Shown here: positions 43,101 to 45,242 of the stretch, piece after piece | Numbering within the stretch: position 1 is the stretch's first letter | Layout of the letters: each line of letters begins with the position of its first letter | From: Rhodopila globiformis | GTDB lineage: Bacteria > Pseudomonadota > Alphaproteobacteria > Acetobacterales > Acetobacteraceae | Length of the DNA: 45,242 nucleotides | Assembly: GCF_002937115.1 (NCBI RefSeq) | Contig: NZ_NHRY01000036.1 | Location: 1-45,242 of the forward strand | Direction of reading: 5' to 3' | Notes under the pieces: model-generated | The model's database searches: none | Seen by the model: only the letters and a program-made list of their open reading frames with translations | What the model was told of the DNA's origin: nothing | Translations under genes and position numbers: made by a program

Positions 43101-43640
43101 GGCGGTCCTCCTCCCGGGACTATACTTGAAGGTAGGAGAACGTACCAAAGCGTAGGCGTCAATTGGCGGCACGGCCATGTCCGTCCCGTCGTGCCGGGCG
43201 AAGGCCCGCGGGATACACAGATTTCGGAAGTGGTCCGCTGCAGTCGTGCCTCATCCTGTTACGGCCGGTGCCGGTTTCACCGGCAGCAATCAAGCGAACA
43301 CGGAGTTCCACGGTGTTTGCACGGAGTTGCATGGAGGAAGTGAATATTGCGCTTCGCGCGACGCGCATGAAATCATCCGACGTTGCCACAGAGGGGCGAC
43401 CATGTCGCGGGCGCCCCGGACAACTCTGTGAAACTCCGTGCAAACCCCGTGGAACTCCGTGTCCGCTTGATTGGGGAGGCAACCCCGCCCCCTCTCCCGG
43501 TCGGCACCACACCCCACGCCCGATGCGAGGCTCACGCCACGGCGCCGCGGCCCGGCCCACCCTCGGCCGTTTCCTGCTCCATTGCGACACTGCAACGCGG
43601 CACCCTTGTGCGTCGCGCCTCCACTGGCGCCGCGCGTGCG
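43101..43640. other. 540-bp intergenic region with inverted-repeat element
   Basis: Lies between the epoxide hydrolase and LLM genes, both on the minus strand. It is dominated by the element at 43287-43473. ORFs here such as 43159-43983 and 43290-43595 (reading QADTEFHGVCTEFHRV) are translations of the repeat and not genes. Confidence 0.6.
43287..43473. repeat. 187-bp element with 43-bp inverted-repeat ends (MITE-like)
   Basis: Left arm 43287-43329 starts CAATCAAGCGAACACGGAGT; right arm 43431-43473 is its near-perfect reverse complement (two or three mismatches). Inside, AATATTGCGCTTCGCGCGAC matches the centre of the element at 28509-28690. It carries no transposase. The structure suggests a small non-autonomous element or structured dispersed repeat. 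Confidence 0.8.
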
Positions 43641-44657
43641 TCAGGTCCGCAGGAACGCCGCGACTTCCCGGTTGAACAGGTCGGGGGCCTCGCGCATGAG
43701 GAAATGGCCCGCATTGCGCACCGGCATGTACTTCATGTCGAGGTAGAACTGCGGCGCGAGGTCCGACCAGTTGATCACGACGCAGGTGTCGCCCTCGCCC
43801 CACAGCACCAGGGTGGGGATGTGCGTCGGGGTATAGTCGCGCGGCTCCCAACCCTTGGCCACCGGGCTCAGGTTCGCCCGATACCAGTGGAACCCGCCTT
43901 CGACGTTGCCGGGCTTGACGAAGTTGTCGGTCAGGATCTCGATCTCCTCCGGGGTCCACAGGTTCTTGTTGGCGGACCACCACTGGAAGAACCAGCGGAA
44001 GTAGATCTTCGTCGCTTCCCGGCTGGACTCGACCAGCTCAACCGCCAGCGGCGTGCCGTGGAACGAGGCGTAGTAGGAATGCTCGTGAAACGCCGGGCTC
44101 AGGTAGCGGGTCTCGGCGCCCGGCAGGAACGGATTCACCAGCACGAGCTTCTTCACCATCTCCGGATAGCGCCGGACGAACTTGTGCATCACCAGCGAGC
44201 TCCAGTCGTGCCCGACCCAGTAAGCCTGCTCGATCCCGAGCGCCTTCGCCAGGCGCATCGCATCGTCGACCGTGGTGTCGAGATCGTAATGCTGCACAGG
44301 GTCGAGCATGATGCGGTTGGTCTTCGGGTCGTAGCCCGGCTTGTCGGTGTCGCCGTAGCCGCGCAGATCGACCGCAATGACGTCGAACTGCTTCGCCAGT
44401 TCCTTGATGTTCATCCAGTAGTCGTACCAGAAGCCCGGCCAGCCGTGGAACAGGAAGAGGGGCTCGCCGCTGCCCTCGCGCACGTAGTGGATCTTCACCT
44501 CATAGCCGCGCGGATCGTGCGTGGTGACCGTCTGGTGCCTGAAATCCTCGGGCCGCAGCAGCGTGCGCCCATAAAGGGTGTCGTCCTTCCGGGTGCGCAA
44601 CTGCTCCCACTTCCCGCCGTAGAGATCGCGGTACGACTTCGGCTGTGTTTCGCTCAT
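43641..44657 (-). CDS. Epoxide hydrolase-like alpha/beta hydrolase
   Basis: 338-residue protein of the soluble epoxide hydrolase/haloalkane dehalogenase group. The oxyanion motif is HGWPGFWYDYW (71-81), the nucleophile is Asp151 in GHDWSS, and the acid and base are about Asp290 (GEGDTCV) and His318 (NAGHFL). An aspartate nucleophile with HGWPG favours epoxide hydrolase. The cap domain carries several aromatic residues (YYASFHGTP, FRWFFQWWSANK). ATG 44657 has GGAGG 8 bases upstream. The same strand as the LLM-CoA-transferase unit, but a repeat element intervenes. Confidence 0.87.
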   Translation of the reverse strand: MSETQPKSYRDLYGGKWEQLRTRKDDTLYGRTLLRPEDFRHQTVTTHDPRGYEVKIHYVREGSGEPLFLFHGWPGFWYDYWMNIKELAKQFDVIAVDLRGYGDTDKPGYDPKTNRIMLDPVQHYDLDTTVDDAMRLAKALGIEQAYWVGHDWSSLVMHKFVRRYPEMVKKLVLVNPFLPGAETRYLSPAFHEHSYYASFHGTPLAVELVESSREATKIYFRWFFQWWSANKNLWTPEEIEILTDNFVKPGNVEGGFHWYRANLSPVAKGWEPRDYTPTHIPTLVLWGEGDTCVVINWSDLAPQFYLDMKYMPVRNAGHFLMREAPDLFNREVAAFLRT

Positions 44658-45054
44658 TGTTGTTCCTCCCTGGTGGCATCGCGCAGGCGTGGATCGTGCG
44701 TCGTTGGCCACATCCGCATTGTCGCACCCGGCCGCCCGGCGCAGCAAGCGAGCTGTCCGGTCCGGCATTTCCGCTGTTGCAGTGCCGGCGGGTCAATGCC
44801 TTGTCGCGCCGCGGCCGATGCAGCAGGTGCAGGCCGGAACACAGCGTGCACCGCTACCGTTCCTGCCAGCCGTCTCCGCAATCCCCGCCATCGGCACCGC
44901 CAGCCTGGCTTTGCGAGCCAACCGGATGCGGCCCTGGCGCTTCGCCCGAAGCCGCCGCATAGCCGCTAACTGAGGACCCGAGCGTGAACAAGCCATCCAC
45001 TTCGGCGGGTTCTGCATGCCAGCGCCATTCTGGGCGAACCGGGAGAATGCCCAT
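44658..45054. other. 397-bp region between epoxide hydrolase and right IS, nothing recognised
   Basis: No conserved ORF, RNA or repeat is visible. Short frames exist on both strands but without family character or ribosome binding sites. It should contain the epoxide hydrolase promoter. Confidence 0.5.
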
Positions 45055-45056
45055 TA

Positions 45057-45242
45057 GGGCGTGTCGTCAATTAAGCCAAACGACGGCGGCGGCGAGGTGG
45101 ACCGCGGCGAGGAAGTTGCGGGCAGTCTTGTCATAGCGGGTTGCGATGGCACGGAACTGCTTGAGCCTGGCGAAGAAATTTTCGATCAGATGGCGCGCCT
45201 TGTAGAGGTCGCGGTCGTAGGTCCGCGGCGAGCGGCGATTGG
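45057..45242 (-). mobile_element. IS5-family (IS427-like) insertion sequence, 3' end, cut by window edge
   Basis: Starts with the terminal repeat GGGCGTGTCGTCAATT at 45057-45072, preceded by TA (45055-45056). It is the inverse of the repeat at 221-236, and both transposases read on the minus strand, so the two IS copies are in direct orientation. Confidence 0.85.
45067..45242 (-). CDS. IS5-family transposase, C-terminal fragment (runs in from right edge)
   Basis: The visible 57 residues include TYDRDLYKARHLIENFFARL and KQFRAIATRYDKTARNFLAA then VHLAAAVVWLN before the stop. This is the conserved C-terminal block of IS427-group transposases, including the catalytic glutamate region (Y-R-LIENFF-RLK--R-IATRY-K). 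The TGA stop (45069-45067) lies inside the terminal repeat, as is common in compact IS. It is probably the same element type as at 1-236. Confidence 0.88.
   Translation of the reverse strand, partial: NRRSPRTYDRDLYKARHLIENFFARLKQFRAIATRYDKTARNFLAAVHLAAAVVWLN

Noticed and set aside
43159-43983. Long minus-strand frame across the 43.3-kb repeat and the 3' end of the epoxide hydrolase
   Set aside because: Mixture of repeat translation and antisense reading; no ribosome binding site or family.

Overview
The window is high-GC DNA (roughly 68-70% by eye) with alphaproteobacterial gene content. It has a tpiA-secG-pyrG run, an APS-type cysH in a cysHDN cluster, two DUF29 genes, PEP-CTERM proteins and a dispersed palindrome of a kind I associate with Acetobacteraceae. 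I would place it in Rhodospirillales/Acetobacterales, probably an acid-tolerant or soil Acetobacteraceae. That placement is inference. It looks like ordinary chromosome with several accessory or decaying patches.

Layout. Both ends lie inside copies of an IS5-family (IS427-like) insertion sequence. The left end carries the transposase N-terminus and one terminal repeat; the right end carries the transposase C-terminus and the other terminal repeat. The two copies are in direct orientation, so the window may be a contig bounded by repeats. From 0.3 to 2.2 kb there is a tiny membrane peptide, an FkbM methyltransferase, a DUF2795 protein and a CAU tRNA. From 2.4 to 4.7 kb a MarR regulator diverges from a ClC chloride channel with CBS domains, with a perfect palindrome in front of the channel start. 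From 4.8 to 6.0 kb two DUF29 paralogues enclose a remnant that looks like a type III restriction helicase. From 6.1 to 10.2 kb is a 1356-residue protein with seven PAS domains plus GGDEF and EAL. From 10.9 to 12.6 kb are a CAP-domain protein with a cut-short C-terminal module and a small membrane protein. From 12.7 to 15.7 kb is tpiA-secG-pyrG, followed by a decayed cyclase-type remnant.

From 16.1 to 22.5 kb an acyl-CoA-dehydrogenase-like flavoenzyme precedes a complete five-gene branched-chain-amino-acid-type ABC transporter. Convergent to it, 22.6-26.0 kb encodes a SAM-cyclase-AAA-TPR protein. From 26.5 to 29.6 kb are an alpha/beta-hydrolase, a DoxX protein and ndk. From 30.0 to 33.2 kb is cysHDN, whose CysN has an unusual C-terminal membrane hairpin. 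From 33.4 to 35.2 kb are twin PEP-CTERM genes with a shared upstream element, next to an AT-rich gap. From 35.75 to 40.3 kb glpD-glpK diverge from an orphan Tat-exported solute-binding protein. From 40.5 to 44.7 kb a catabolic block holds a LLM flavin oxidoreductase, both subunits of a 3-oxoacid CoA-transferase and an epoxide hydrolase.

How genes work together. cysH-cysD-cysN are translationally coupled and carry sulfate activation and APS reduction. glpD and glpK handle glycerol. The Liv-type cluster is a complete importer. The LLM and CoA-transferase genes look like one transcription unit for degrading an unknown acid. I did not find a clearly new multi-gene system. The most unusual points are the CysN membrane extension, the restriction-helicase remnant between DUF29 twins, the one-sided degeneracy of the Liv ATPases, the PEP-CTERM twins, and a set of long palindromic elements including two oppositely oriented copies at 10.5 and 17.6 kb.
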